Source of the DNA: Bacillota bacterium
Lineage (GTDB): Bacteria; Bacillota; JADQBR01
DNA: 64,000 nucleotides
NCBI GenBank assembly: GCA_016278515.1
Contig: JADQBR010000019.1
Location: forward strand, 31,863-95,862
Reading direction: 5' to 3'
A program made the position numbers and the translations under genes. This document shows, piece after piece, positions 18,453 through 27,341 of the stretch. Each line of letters begins with the position of its first letter. Position 1 is the first letter of the stretch. Under the pieces are notes generated by a model. It had not been told where the DNA came from and ran no database searches. It saw only the letters and a list, made by a program, of their open reading frames with translations.

Positions 18453-19112
18453 ATGAATGACATTAAGATTATGATTGTTGATGATCATGAAATAGTGCGT
18501 TTTGGGTTAACGCATCTCTTTGAAGAATATGACGGATTATCAGTTGTAGCGGTTGCCAGCACTTTAGCTGAAGCGCTTCGAAAGGTGGAGGAATTTCATC
18601 CTGATATTTTGGTGATGGATATCAGACTTGGAAGGAGTAACGGAATTGAGGCTTGCCAGGAAGTATCTAATCGATATCCGAATACTAAGACCATTATGCT
18701 TACTTCTTACGGGCAAGAGGACTTAGTGTTTGATTCCATTCTTGCTGGTGCTAGAGGGTATGTACTAAAGGACGTTGGTAATGAGGAAATTATCAGGGCA
18801 GTTAGGGCGGTTTATAAAGGGGAGTCTCTACTGGATCCGGTGGTCACTAAAGGGTTGTTGGAACGTATGCGTAGGACGGCTCAGAAGCCCAACGATGATT
18901 TACAGCGCTTAACTGAAAGGGAACGTAAAGTACTGGGATTTGTAGCTGAGGGAAAAACAAATAAGGAAATTGCCACCGCAATATACCTTAGTGAAAAAAC
19001 TGTGAGGAATTATGTTAGCAGTATCCTGGCGAAGTTAAATTTAGCTAACCGTACGGAAGCGGCAGCGTTTGCTGCCCGCAGAAATATGGCTGACAATACA
19101 AATAATTTATAG
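18453..19112 (+). CDS. NarL/FixJ-family response regulator
   Basis: 219 residues. The receiver domain has acidic DDHE at the N-terminus, phospho-acceptor Asp in ILVMDIRLG, and a Lys in VLKDVG. A LuxR-type helix-turn-helix follows (LTERERKVLGFVAEGKTNKEIATAIYLSEKTVRNYVSSIL). The ATG at 18453 has GGCGGGG upstream; GTG 18447 is possible. It is the partner of the kinase at 16919. Repeats of ATCTGAC just before the next operon are candidate binding sites. Confidence 0.92.
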   Translation: MNDIKIMIVDDHEIVRFGLTHLFEEYDGLSVVAVASTLAEALRKVEEFHPDILVMDIRLGRSNGIEACQEVSNRYPNTKTIMLTSYGQEDLVFDSILAGARGYVLKDVGNEEIIRAVRAVYKGESLLDPVVTKGLLERMRRTAQKPNDDLQRLTERERKVLGFVAEGKTNKEIATAIYLSEKTVRNYVSSILAKLNLANRTEAAAFAARRNMADNTNNL

Positions 19113-19161
19113 TTATCGGTTTTATACCTAAGTTAAATGTGAACTTAATTAGCTATTTCTA

Positions 19162-19183
19162 AAACACCTTCGGGTGTTTTTTT
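19162..19183 (+). terminator. Terminator after the response regulator
   Basis: AAACACC-TTCG-GGTGTTT followed by a T-run; a UUCG tetraloop terminator. Confidence 0.85.
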
Positions 19184-19313
19184 AAATGGAGAAAAATATT
19201 GCGAAATATTTTAAGAAATCCGGCAGGACAAATGTCCCTTGCGAAAATAAAAACGCCCCGTTACATACCGGGCTAATTGTACCAGCTAAGGCTAAATATA
19301 ATGTTCAAATGTA

Positions 19314-19379
19314 CCTGACATTACCAGGGATATTAGGGATATCTGACATCTGACTAATTTGCAGCAAAAACTTTATAAT
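19314..19379 (+). promoter_or_regulatory. Regulated promoter of the tetraheme cytochrome operon
   Basis: TATAAT at 19374-19379 lacks a good -35. In its place are two abutting ATCTGAC repeats (19341-19354), with a related CCTGACA at 19314-19320. This layout is typical of promoters that need an activator such as the NarL-type regulator just upstream. Confidence 0.45.
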
Positions 19380-19489
19380 GCAGGTAAGGCAATAATGCAT
19401 TTTGCGTAATGAATAGGGAGCTCCTTTGTTATTCACTGCAGTTAATTTACGGAATTATCCGACTAATTTCATGGACAGGGGGGTAAGTA

Positions 19490-19990
19490 TTGAAAACGGA
19501 AAAAACAAAGAGTGGGAATAAACTATCTCAACAACCCATTTTTCGGGTAGGAGTTGTACTGGTCTTGGTATTAGCTTCATTTGCCCTGGTGCAGCAGATT
19601 TCAGTCCCGGAATCTTTTGGACAGTACGGTTATTACCGTGGTGATAGTGTTAGCGAATGGGCTGATATGGAAGTGGCATTTGCAGATGAGAGCACAAGTT
19701 GTGCCGCATGTCATACTGACAGGTTTAATAACATAAAAACAACAACCCATAAGGGGTTGAACTGTCAAACTTGTCATGGGCCGGCAGAAAAACATGCTAA
19801 GGATCCTGGAGGGAGTAAGCCGACGATTGAAGCCAGTAGAGAATTTTGCGGAACCTGCCACTTTCAGGTTCAAGGAAGGCCAGAAACAGCTGTTAAGCAA
19901 GTTAATTTAGACCACAATGGGCAGGTAAATTGCGTTCAGTGTCATCCGGCTCATGCTCCATGGTCCAAATTTGGGGGTGGAACAAAATGA
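19490..19990 (+). CDS. Membrane-anchored tetraheme cytochrome c
   Basis: 166 residues. One N-terminal membrane segment (VGVVLVLVLASFALVQQ, about 22-38) acts as an uncleaved anchor or signal. The exported part has four CXXCH heme sites: CAACH, CQTCH, CGTCH and CVQCH. The size and layout recall small NrfH/NapC-related or cytochrome c7-like quinol-linked cytochromes, but I cannot place it in a named family. The TTG start follows AGGGGGGTAAG. Its stop overlaps the ATG of the Fe-S protein (ATGA), so the two are coupled. Probably the extracytoplasmic electron carrier of the complex encoded by the next genes. Confidence 0.85.
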   Translation: MKTEKTKSGNKLSQQPIFRVGVVLVLVLASFALVQQISVPESFGQYGYYRGDSVSEWADMEVAFADESTSCAACHTDRFNNIKTTTHKGLNCQTCHGPAEKHAKDPGGSKPTIEASREFCGTCHFQVQGRPETAVKQVNLDHNGQVNCVQCHPAHAPWSKFGGGTK

Positions 19991-20766
19991 AGCATGGAAT
20001 GGACCGTAGAAGTTTTTTGAACCTAGGAGGAAAAGTGATTATTGGAAGTGTTGTTTCATCCACTGCTGTCTTGCTGGTGCCCAATAGTATTAAGGCAGCG
20101 GATAAAGGGGACAACGACACTGTTAACTGGGAACAGGTATGGCAACAGCAGGAATGGGGCTTTGCCATTGATACAAAGAAGTGTATTGGTTGTGCCCGAT
20201 GCGTTAAAGCTTGTAAGGAGGAGAATAGCGTTCCTATGGATGAAGAGGTATACCGCACTTGGGTAGAGCGTTATATGCAGAAAACAAACGGGCAAATGTC
20301 TATTGAGTCTCCCGGTGGGGGACTGGAATTTACTCCACGAAACGAGGAAGATGTGACAAAAAGCTACTTTGTTCCTAAGTTGTGTAACCAGTGTAACAAG
20401 CCACCGTGCACAAAAGTATGCCCGGTAGGGGCAACTTATAAAACTGGTGATGGAGTAGTGCTTGTGGACAGAAAACGCTGTGTGGGCTGCGGTTATTGTA
20501 TCCAGGCATGTCCCTACGGCGCAAGATTTCTACATCCAGAATTAAAGGTTGCAGATAAATGCACATGGTGCTACCACCGAATAGTTAAAGGACTGCTCCC
20601 GGCTTGTGTGCAAGTTTGCCCAACTGGGACCAGGGTTTTCGGCAATTTAGCAGATCCGGATAATCCTGTAACACCTATTCTAAAAGATCGCATTGGGGTG
20701 CTTAAACCCGCAATGGGGACTCAGCCAAGAGTATTTTACAGAGATTTGGATCAGGGGGTGGTTTAA
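19987..20766 (+). CDS. Tat-exported four-cluster Fe-S protein (DmsB/NrfC type)
   Basis: 259 residues. A twin-arginine signal (MDRRSFLNLGG then a hydrophobic run to about residue 32) is followed by a typical electron-transfer subunit with four [4Fe-4S] sites: CIGCARCVKAC, CNQCNKPPCTKVC, CVGCGYCIQAC and the split CTWC...CVQVC. All cysteines are present. Carrying its own Tat signal, it is probably outside the membrane, like NrfC. It sits between the tetraheme cytochrome and an NrfD-type protein with one-base overlaps on both sides, so the three form one quinone-linked complex without a catalytic molybdopterin subunit here. Confidence 0.92.
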   Translation: MKHGMDRRSFLNLGGKVIIGSVVSSTAVLLVPNSIKAADKGDNDTVNWEQVWQQQEWGFAIDTKKCIGCARCVKACKEENSVPMDEEVYRTWVERYMQKTNGQMSIESPGGGLEFTPRNEEDVTKSYFVPKLCNQCNKPPCTKVCPVGATYKTGDGVVLVDRKRCVGCGYCIQACPYGARFLHPELKVADKCTWCYHRIVKGLLPACVQVCPTGTRVFGNLADPDNPVTPILKDRIGVLKPAMGTQPRVFYRDLDQGVV

Positions 20767-21950
20767 TGGCAGGTTATGTATTCCCCAATGAGTTAGAAGT
20801 TCACTGGCGCTTGTTTGTTGTGATATATCCTTATATAACCGGCTTGGTGGCAGGTGCGTTCATAGTTTCGTCGCTCTACCACGTGTTCGGTAAAAAGGAA
20901 TTAAAACCAGTATTTCGTTTATCTTTAGTTACCGCTTTATCATTTCTGCTTGTGGCACCGCTTCCGCTGCTGTTTCACCTTGGGCAACCTTTAAGGGCCT
21001 TTAACATAATGTGGACACCCAATCCCACTTCGGCCATGGCGGGTTTCGGGTATATTTACGGCTTCTATTTGATAGTGGTGCTATTGGAAGTTTGGTTTAT
21101 TTTTCGACAGGATTTGGTTAAATATGCAGGTGAGACATCTGGAGCCGCAAGGATCGGCTATAACCTGCTTACTCTTGGTGCCAAGGATGTCTCAGAAAGT
21201 ACTCTGGCATTGGACCGGAAGATCATTAATGCTTTGGCTGTAATAGGAATACCTTCCGCAGTGCTGCTGCATGGTTATGTTGGGTTTATCTTTGGCGCCG
21301 TTAAGGCAAATGCATGGTGGTCCAGCCCGCTGCAACCGGTAATATTTTTACTGTCAGCTATTGTATCGGGTATAGCATTGTTGGCCTTGGTTTATACAGT
21401 ATCAAGTTATTTTCGCGGTAAGAAAATTGATAGGGAGTGTTTGCTGGCCCTGAATAAATATCTTTGGGCATTTCTACTGGCTGCCATAGTCCTGGAACAA
21501 CTGGATGTAATGCAAAAGGCTTACGAAAGTCGCGCAACTTGGCCAGTGTTGCACGCATTATTGGAAGAAGCGATACCTGTCACCCATGCGTTACAAATAT
21601 ATGTTGGAGCAGCTATTCCTCTTGTATTGTTGTTGATTGCCAGATGGAATAAAGTTTCTTTTAAGATGAGTTACTGGCTAACGAGTCTTTCCAGTCTTAT
21701 GGTATTAATCGGGGTCCTTTCAATGAGGTTTAACGTGGTGGTAGGAGGGCAGTTGGTATCCAAAAGCAGCCAGGGACTGACAGAGTTTCATCCACAAGCA
21801 TTTGCTGGAGAAGGAGTTATACCAACAATTGCCTTACTAGCACTACCGGTAGTGATATTGGCGGTAATGACTAGACTGCTTCCTCCATGGTCTGGCGAGG
21901 AACAAGATGTTATTACTACACCTGAAAAAGAAACTGTAGTTGCTTCTTAA
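20766..21950 (+). CDS. NrfD/PsrC-type integral membrane quinone subunit
   Basis: 394 residues with about ten membrane segments. It begins with the family's N-terminal helix (YPYITGLVAGAFIVSSLYHVFG) and has FHLGQPLRAFNIMWTPNPTSAM, close to the quinone-site region of NrfD-like proteins. It would exchange electrons between menaquinone and the Fe-S protein upstream, whose TAA overlaps this ATG by one base. Direction of flow is not determined by sequence. Confidence 0.92.
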   Translation: MAGYVFPNELEVHWRLFVVIYPYITGLVAGAFIVSSLYHVFGKKELKPVFRLSLVTALSFLLVAPLPLLFHLGQPLRAFNIMWTPNPTSAMAGFGYIYGFYLIVVLLEVWFIFRQDLVKYAGETSGAARIGYNLLTLGAKDVSESTLALDRKIINALAVIGIPSAVLLHGYVGFIFGAVKANAWWSSPLQPVIFLLSAIVSGIALLALVYTVSSYFRGKKIDRECLLALNKYLWAFLLAAIVLEQLDVMQKAYESRATWPVLHALLEEAIPVTHALQIYVGAAIPLVLLLIARWNKVSFKMSYWLTSLSSLMVLIGVLSMRFNVVVGGQLVSKSSQGLTEFHPQAFAGEGVIPTIALLALPVVILAVMTRLLPPWSGEEQDVITTPEKETVVAS

Positions 21951-21992
21951 AATGAGTGTTTAAATAAAAGACGAAAAGGAGGTTTGCTTCAA

Positions 21993-22319
21993 GTGTGGGT
22001 CATATTAATAACAATTGGTTTGGCAGCACTATTGGGATTTTATCTTGCAATTAATTTTTTCTTTAAGCTCAGGTTGAAACCAGCATGGCGTTGGTTGGGA
22101 GCAGTTGTAGGAGGATTAATAACGGCGGTGCTCTTTGCGGTAACGGCTTTTATGGTTATTTGGCCGCCTATAAACTGGGCCACCACTATTCTGGGATTGG
22201 TTGTTGCAGGAGTGGTAACTGCTGCAGCGCTATATGGTAGTAATGCTAAAAAGGAGGCTGCATCCCATGATGACCTGGATGGTTATAATTTCGATATTAA
22301 CTCTCGCACTGGGTCTTAG
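21993..22319 (+). CDS. Small membrane protein, WPP-type, copy 1
   Basis: About 108 residues and three hydrophobic segments. The last two flank VIWPPINW, which recurs as AFWPPYDT in the next protein. The SD AAAGGAGGT (21975-21983) abuts TTG 21984, so GTG at 21993 is the better start. I do not recognise a family. It overlaps the next gene and follows the NrfD gene closely, so it is probably an accessory subunit of the same membrane complex. Confidence 0.65.
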   Translation: MWVILITIGLAALLGFYLAINFFFKLRLKPAWRWLGAVVGGLITAVLFAVTAFMVIWPPINWATTILGLVVAGVVTAAALYGSNAKKEAASHDDLDGYNFDINSRTGS

Positions 22320-22587
22320 TGTAGGTGGTCTGGTTCTGGGTTATCGTCAAGGACTTTGGAATAATATAGTGCGCTATTTGTTTATGGGTCTGCTTGGAGT
22401 TGTAATTGCTACTATCTTAATGGTTCTGACAATCATAGCTTTTTGGCCTCCGTACGATACATTGTCAGTAATGCTACCAATAGCTTTTATTGTTCTATTG
22501 GTAGGTGGTATCTATTTTGTACAAAATACTGCTGCAGAGCAGGGAGAGGATTATATTTTCTTTAAATCGGAGAAAAATATTTTATAA
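22267..22587 (+). CDS. Small membrane protein, WPP-type, copy 2
   Basis: About 106 residues with three hydrophobic segments in the same order as the preceding protein, and a matching W-P-P after the second (IIAFWPPYDTLSV). The two look like tandem paralogues. The ATG at 22267 follows AAAGGAGG by nine bases; longer in-frame starts precede that SD. Its first 53 bases overlap the preceding gene. The tail is charged (EDYIFFKSEKN), probably cytoplasmic. Function unknown. Confidence 0.65.
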   Translation: MMTWMVIISILTLALGLSVGGLVLGYRQGLWNNIVRYLFMGLLGVVIATILMVLTIIAFWPPYDTLSVMLPIAFIVLLVGGIYFVQNTAAEQGEDYIFFKSEKNIL

Positions 22588-22683
22588 TGATTGTTCGGGA
22601 GATTATAGGGTTGAACTGAAAGTGGCCTATACGGGAACACATTGATTCCGGGAGAGTAGATGTTAAACTTAATAGTTTTGAAG

Positions 22684-22710
22684 AAACGCCCTCTAAACAG
22701 AGGGCGTTTT
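22684..22710 (+). terminator. Terminator of the cytochrome/NrfD operon
   Basis: AAACGCCCTCT-AAAC-AGAGGGCGTTTT, a perfect stem ending in T residues. Confidence 0.9.
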
Positions 22711-22878
22711 AAAAATGTTAAGACATATAGTCTTTGTATGTTGGATACACCACCCGTCATTGCTATGAGAGAAATGACCTGAAGAGATTAGGAAGAATGG
22801 CCTTACGAGGTTATGTGTTCTGTCCTAGTACTATGTTATAATTTACACAAACAGATAAAGAAAGGGGCTAGGTCGATC

Positions 22879-23112
22879 ATGGCAGCCAAAGCTGAAAATT
22901 TTAAAGGTGTTGTGGTTTTTGATGAGTGGGAGATAAAATGGATGGAACAGGCATTAACAGAGAAAATAAGGACAGAGCAGAACAAATTGTATTTTTTGCG
23001 GGATACGTTTGAATTAGCTGATGATTATAATATTCATTGGGGGCAGATTTACTTACAGCAGGAGATATTGGCGGCGCATGGGAGATTGCTTGAAAAATTT
23101 AAGGATTGCTAA
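22879..23112 (+). CDS. Small hypothetical protein
   Basis: 77 residues from the ATG at 22879, with AAAGGGG upstream. Soluble, helical and charged (WEIKWMEQALTEKIRTEQNKLYFLRDTFELADDY). I recognise no family. It lies seventeen bases before the zinc-ribbon membrane protein and is probably co-transcribed with it. Confidence 0.6.
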   Translation: MAAKAENFKGVVVFDEWEIKWMEQALTEKIRTEQNKLYFLRDTFELADDYNIHWGQIYLQQEILAAHGRLLEKFKDC

Positions 23113-23129
23113 GTAGCGGGGGTGGTAAA

Positions 23130-23555
23130 ATGCTTGGTTCTACTAGAGAAGAAGTAGAGGAAAGACTGAAAGAAGCTGCTGCCTGGGTAACAGCAGGTAT
23201 CGTTGGGATTGGTGTAGCAGTCTCGTTGACAATAATTTTTGTTTCAGTTGGAATGAAACTAATTTTGATTGGAGCTGCGGTAGGGTGTTTTGGTTGGATT
23301 GGAGCTAAGACATTTCCCTTGTTGTTGAAATATCATGTGATAACGTGTCCAAAATGCGCCACAAGTCATCAAGTGTGTTACGGAGCAGCTATCTTTTACT
23401 GCAGTCAATGCGGTAAAACACTCCGGGGCCAAGGGTTTTGGAGAAATGGAACAGACAAGAGACATGTACGAACTTTAGTTTCTGGAACGAAACTTACTTC
23501 TATTACAAAAAAATGGGATCAGTTGGGAGTAGATACGGAAAAAGAAGCAACATAG
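23130..23555 (+). CDS. Membrane protein with C-terminal zinc ribbon
   Basis: About 141 residues from ATG 23130 (after GCGGGGGTGG). Two hydrophobic segments (VTAGIVGIGVAVSLTIIFVSV and LILIGAAVGCFGWIGAKTF) are followed by a CPKC...CSQC zinc ribbon and a basic tail. No specific family recognised. Only a few bases separate it from the preceding small gene. Confidence 0.65.
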   Translation: MLGSTREEVEERLKEAAAWVTAGIVGIGVAVSLTIIFVSVGMKLILIGAAVGCFGWIGAKTFPLLLKYHVITCPKCATSHQVCYGAAIFYCSQCGKTLRGQGFWRNGTDKRHVRTLVSGTKLTSITKKWDQLGVDTEKEAT

Positions 23556-23625
23556 GTCGTTTATTGTGAAAGTGAGTACAATAGCAATACCTTACCAAAA
23601 TATTTTTAGATGAATGCCTGGAGGT

Positions 23626-25068
23626 TTAAGAAGTTGATATAAGTGCTTCTGTCAGGGGTATAGTAAACTCCAAAGTTGTACCGTCACCAGGGCTGGATTT
23701 AATGGAAAAGGATCCATTAAGTAGCTCCACCCGTTCACGTATCCCAAATAGGCCAACACTCTTCTTGCCCTGTTTATCCAGGGCTTCTTTTATGTCAAAG
23801 CCTAGGCCATCATCCTCCACCTTTACTTGGAGTAAATTGCCTGTTGTTTCTATAATAATAGTTATTTTGCTGGCTTTGGCGTGTTTAGCAGTGTTAGTTA
23901 GGGCCTCTTGAATGACCCTGAATACGGTTATTTCCACTTCGCCGGACTGCCGGGGGATAAGACGGGGCAAGTTTAAGCACACTTCCATACCGCTTCTTTT
24001 TTGAAATTGATTGCCATATTGCCTGATGGCAGGTATTAACCCCAGGTCATCTAACATACTGGGTCGTAAGTCCAGGGAAAGGTTATGGATGTCCTCCATT
24101 GTGGATACGGTAAGGTTTTTTAATTCCTGTACCATCTGTTCAAGTTCTTTGTTAGGGGTCAGTTTTTGTAAATGTGCCAGCCCTAGTTTTAAGCCAGTCA
24201 AGGCTTGGCCGCCTTGATCATGCAGTTCTCTGGCTACGCGCTGCCGTTCGTCTTCTTGTGCCTTTACAGTTTGAGATAGTCGTTCTCTTAATAAGCGAAT
24301 TCTTTCTTCATTAATTTTAATAGTCTTTTTATGAAGCTCCACGTTCTCCTCATTGGTGATTTGCAATGACCGTAACATGGCGTTAAAAGCGCGGGCCAGG
24401 AAACCAAATTCATCTTTAGAGTACCAACTAATAGGATGGCTAAAATCTCCTTGGGCGACTTTTCTAGTAGCGGATAGGAGTGTATTAAGGCCCCTGCTGA
24501 TAGAACGAGCCAGGTGCCAGCCGAGAACTACCTCAATCACTGTCACAAGAAATAGCGCCGTAGATAAAAGATAACGGGTCCGCACTACTACCTTTTGGGT
24601 TGTCAAACTATAGTCGTTTATTTGTTCAGTACTTTTCTGCTGAAATTCTTTAACCTGTTGTAAGACTTGGTTGTAGCTTTGGGTTAGTTTATCAACTGCC
24701 AATGAGTGATTACTTTCGGTATTTAATAAAAATAGTTTATAATTTTCAGTAAATTCGTTATAATTAGTCTTGAAGGCGTTTAGTTTTTCCTGTGAACCGG
24801 TATAGTGTAAAGAGAAGGCAGAAATGTCTGATTCTAATTCTTCAAGGTTACGGTTGTTTGATGTAGGAGATAGGGAATTAACCTCCATGTTCAGAGAGGT
24901 AAGGTCGTCATAGATGCTGTCAATTCTCTTTATCTGTGCTAACTGAGCAGTAATGTCTGTAGATAAATTAGCGATACGGCTAGTGAGACTAACAGTTATT
25001 ATTACTTGGCTGGTCATCAAAGCTAGCAGCATTGATAACGTGAAAATTAGGCGGGTGCGAATGGACAT
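23626..25068 (-). CDS. Sensor histidine kinase (NarX-type, HAMP, HisKA_3)
   Basis: About 480 residues. An N-terminal membrane helix, an extracytoplasmic helical domain of about 140 residues and a second membrane helix are followed by HAMP (RSISRGLNTLLSATRKVAQGDF), a coil, the phospho-acceptor box VARELHDQGGQALTGLKLGL, then HATPase motifs (EALTNTAKHA, VEDDGLGFD, GLFGIRERVELLNG). The start MSIRTRL at 25068 has AAAGGTTGTGAT upstream; 25089 is also in frame. It is divergent from the response regulator at 25114, with about 45 bases between them, and forms a pair with it. Confidence 0.88.
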   Translation of the reverse strand: MSIRTRLIFTLSMLLALMTSQVIITVSLTSRIANLSTDITAQLAQIKRIDSIYDDLTSLNMEVNSLSPTSNNRNLEELESDISAFSLHYTGSQEKLNAFKTNYNEFTENYKLFLLNTESNHSLAVDKLTQSYNQVLQQVKEFQQKSTEQINDYSLTTQKVVVRTRYLLSTALFLVTVIEVVLGWHLARSISRGLNTLLSATRKVAQGDFSHPISWYSKDEFGFLARAFNAMLRSLQITNEENVELHKKTIKINEERIRLLRERLSQTVKAQEDERQRVARELHDQGGQALTGLKLGLAHLQKLTPNKELEQMVQELKNLTVSTMEDIHNLSLDLRPSMLDDLGLIPAIRQYGNQFQKRSGMEVCLNLPRLIPRQSGEVEITVFRVIQEALTNTAKHAKASKITIIIETTGNLLQVKVEDDGLGFDIKEALDKQGKKSVGLFGIRERVELLNGSFSIKSSPGDGTTLEFTIPLTEALISTS

Positions 25069-25113
25069 GCAGATCACAACCTTTGCCATAAAATTTTTTC
25101 AGGAGGAATTTTA

Positions 25114-25782
25114 ATGGGGAATAAACAAGGTGCTATTAGTGTATTTTTAGCTGAAGACCATGCAGTTGTTCGCTCAGGATTGCGGCTGCTGATCAATTCT
25201 GAACCTGATATGTCAGTAGTTGGTGAGGCTCAAAATGGCCGGGAAGCTGTGGACCAAGTACTAGAGCTTATTCCTCAGGTAGTGTTAATGGATGTTAGCA
25301 TGCCAAAACTTAATGGTTTGGAAGCTTGCCGGAAAATAACTCAAATAAACGAGAATATTCAAATATTGATGTTGACCATGCATGATAATGAAGAATATTT
25401 TCTTGAAGCTCTGCAGTGTGGTGCAATGGGGTATGTGCCGAAAGCTGCGCCTGAAGAAGATGTTCTAGGGGCAATTCGCTGCGTGGCCCAGGGGCAGAAG
25501 TACATTCACCCATCGGTGACCCACCTGCTTGTAGGGCAATATCTAGATCATGGACTGAAAAAGAATGGTGGCATTAAGTATGATAACTTAACTAAAAGGG
25601 AGATAGAAGTTCTCCGTTTGGTAGCGATGGGTTATACCACAAAAGAAATAGCCGAAAAACTTACAATTAGTGCACATACTGTACATAATCATAGGAACAA
25701 TATCATGGATAAATTGGATATTCACGACCGCCTGGGTTTGCTGAAATATGCTTTAAAAAAAGAGATATTGGATTTGGATTGA
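25114..25782 (+). CDS. NarL-family response regulator
   Basis: 222 residues. The receiver has AEDHAVVRSGLR, phospho-acceptor Asp in VVLMDVSMPKL and Lys in YVPKAAPEED. The LuxR-type helix-turn-helix reads LTKREIEVLRLVAMGYTTKEIAEKLTISAHTVHNH. The ATG has AGGAGG. Partner of the divergent kinase. Its targets are not evident; the arsenic permease or the neighbouring electron-transfer operon are possibilities. Confidence 0.92.
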   Translation: MGNKQGAISVFLAEDHAVVRSGLRLLINSEPDMSVVGEAQNGREAVDQVLELIPQVVLMDVSMPKLNGLEACRKITQINENIQILMLTMHDNEEYFLEALQCGAMGYVPKAAPEEDVLGAIRCVAQGQKYIHPSVTHLLVGQYLDHGLKKNGGIKYDNLTKREIEVLRLVAMGYTTKEIAEKLTISAHTVHNHRNNIMDKLDIHDRLGLLKYALKKEILDLD

Positions 25783-25883
25783 TTGTACCCTGATATTACT
25801 ATTGTAAACCGAATAAAACGATATTTCCCTATGTCAAATATCCTAATTCATAAGGAGTAATAACCCATGTCAAAAGGGCAAAA

Positions 25884-25912
25884 AAGGGGACGGTTTTTTA
25901 AACCGTCCCCTT
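25884..25912 (-). terminator. Terminator of the permease/redox protein operon (works in both directions)
   Basis: AAGGGGACGGTTT and its complement form a 13-base stem. Read on the minus strand it is followed by TTTTTT, so it ends the genes at 26222 and 25920. It may also stop transcription from 25114. Confidence 0.88.
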
Positions 25913-25919
25913 GCTTCAG

Positions 25920-26153
25920 TTATTTTTGAAGTAGTTGTTTAATTTCTTCTTTATTAGGTACCCGGCCTGCTGTTAAAACTTTTCCATCAATTACAAGAGC
26001 CGGAGTCGACATAACGCCAAACTTCATGATTTCGGCCATATCTTCGACCTTTTGAATATCTGCATCAAGGTTAAGTTCCGCAGCAGCGTTAAAGACGTTT
26101 TGTTCCAGCTGCTTACAGTTAATACATCCTGCTCCCAACACTCTGATTTCCAT
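25920..26153 (-). CDS. Small thioredoxin-fold redox protein (TM0996/MTH895 family)
   Basis: About 77 residues with a single-domain thioredoxin/glutaredoxin-like fold. The redox pair is C-I-N-C at about 11-14 (LGAGCINCKQLEQ), and the cis-proline is in VMSTPALVIDGK. The ATG at 26153 has AGGAGGT nine bases away; the upstream GTG is too close. This family commonly accompanies an ArsP/PF03773 permease and an ArsR regulator, as here, and presumably supplies reducing power or reduces a bound metalloid species. Confidence 0.88.
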   Translation of the reverse strand: MEIRVLGAGCINCKQLEQNVFNAAAELNLDADIQKVEDMAEIMKFGVMSTPALVIDGKVLTAGRVPNKEEIKQLLQK

Positions 26154-26221
26154 ATGGTTCACCTCCTGATTTTAAAATGAACTTATCGAACAACATTTTA
26201 AATTAAATGTTAGACAACATC

Positions 26222-27169
26222 TCAAAGTATGAAGTTAAAGAGGTACCCAACTAGTATGATACTCACACCGGTAATGGAGACAAAGATGCCTATTAGTCTG
26301 GGCTTAATTACTTTTCTAAGAATAATCATTTCAGGCAAAGAAAGGGTTGTAATGGCCATCATAAAGGCCAGTGCTGTACCTACTGCAACACCTTTGCCGA
26401 TTAACGCTTCAATGATGGGGATAGTCCCGATTGCATTTGAGTAGAGCGGGATGCCCAGGGCGACACCTACAAATACTGCAAACGGGTTACCTTTTCCAGC
26501 ATATTGAGTAAGCAGTTCTTCCGGTGCATAACCGTGGATTGCGGCGCCAAGAGCAATCCCTATTAACATGTATATCCAAACGCGATTAACAATATCTTTG
26601 ACGTTTTGCTTAGCGAACTGCACCCGGGCCCTCCAGTTCAAACTCTGGATTTGGGTTTCTCCCATGGCTATTTCATAGACGTACTCTTCCACGTACTTTT
26701 CTAGGCCTAACTTACCGATAATGATACCGCCTATGGTACCGATGAGGACCCCGGCAATCACATAAATAATTGCGATTTTAGCACCAAAGAGGCCAATAAG
26801 CATTACCAACGCTACTTCGTTTACAATAGGTGATGTGATTAAAAATGAAAATGTGACACCTAATGGGATGCCTGCTTCTACGAAACCGATAAAAAGCGGC
26901 ACAGAGGAACATGAACAAAATGGCGTGACAATTCCTAACAATGATGCCATTAGGTGGGCTACAGGGCCGCTGACTTTACTAAGCAGCTGCTTAGTTCTTT
27001 CGGGTGGGAAGAAGCTTCGAATATAAGAAATAGCAAAAATCATCAAACTTAATAAAAGGATAATTTTAAGGGAATCATAGATAAAGAAATGGACGCTTCC
27101 GCCCAATTTTGTAGCCATACTAAGGCCGAATACCTTCTCCACAAGAAACTCAATAGAATTATATAGCAT
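26222..27169 (-). CDS. arsP: ArsP-like permease (PF03773)
   Basis: About 315 residues with eight or more membrane segments. The signature TPFCSCSSVPLFIGFVEAGIPLG is followed by LITSPIVNEVALV, and a second half carries GIPLYSNAIGTIPIIEAL. In characterised ArsP proteins the cysteines of TPFCSC help move trivalent organoarsenicals, though other PF03773 members have no known substrate. The ATG at 27169 follows GAGGTGAT. It is divergent from arsR at 27342, with a candidate ArsR operator between them, which supports an arsenic role. Confidence 0.8.
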   Translation of the reverse strand: MLYNSIEFLVEKVFGLSMATKLGGSVHFFIYDSLKIILLLSLMIFAISYIRSFFPPERTKQLLSKVSGPVAHLMASLLGIVTPFCSCSSVPLFIGFVEAGIPLGVTFSFLITSPIVNEVALVMLIGLFGAKIAIIYVIAGVLIGTIGGIIIGKLGLEKYVEEYVYEIAMGETQIQSLNWRARVQFAKQNVKDIVNRVWIYMLIGIALGAAIHGYAPEELLTQYAGKGNPFAVFVGVALGIPLYSNAIGTIPIIEALIGKGVAVGTALAFMMAITTLSLPEMIILRKVIKPRLIGIFVSITGVSIILVGYLFNFIL

Positions 27170-27194
27170 TACAATCACCTCGCTACCATTTAAC

Positions 27195-27223
27195 TATATT
27201 CGCAAATACTTATATGCTATCTA
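27195..27223. promoter_or_regulatory. Candidate ArsR operator A
   Basis: TATATTCGCAAATACTTATA followed by TGCTATCTA, 26 bases before the permease start. Closely similar sequences occur at 37364, 38812 and, more weakly, 40415, each near arsenic genes. Confidence 0.55.
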
Positions 27224-27341
27224 TTATGATAATATACTGGTTTTAAATTAGCAAGGAAAATTTAAAGGTTTTTCAGACCTAAGTTGTGAAATAATATAAT
27301 TGACGTTTACCATATAAATAACTAAAATATGGAGGAAAAAC

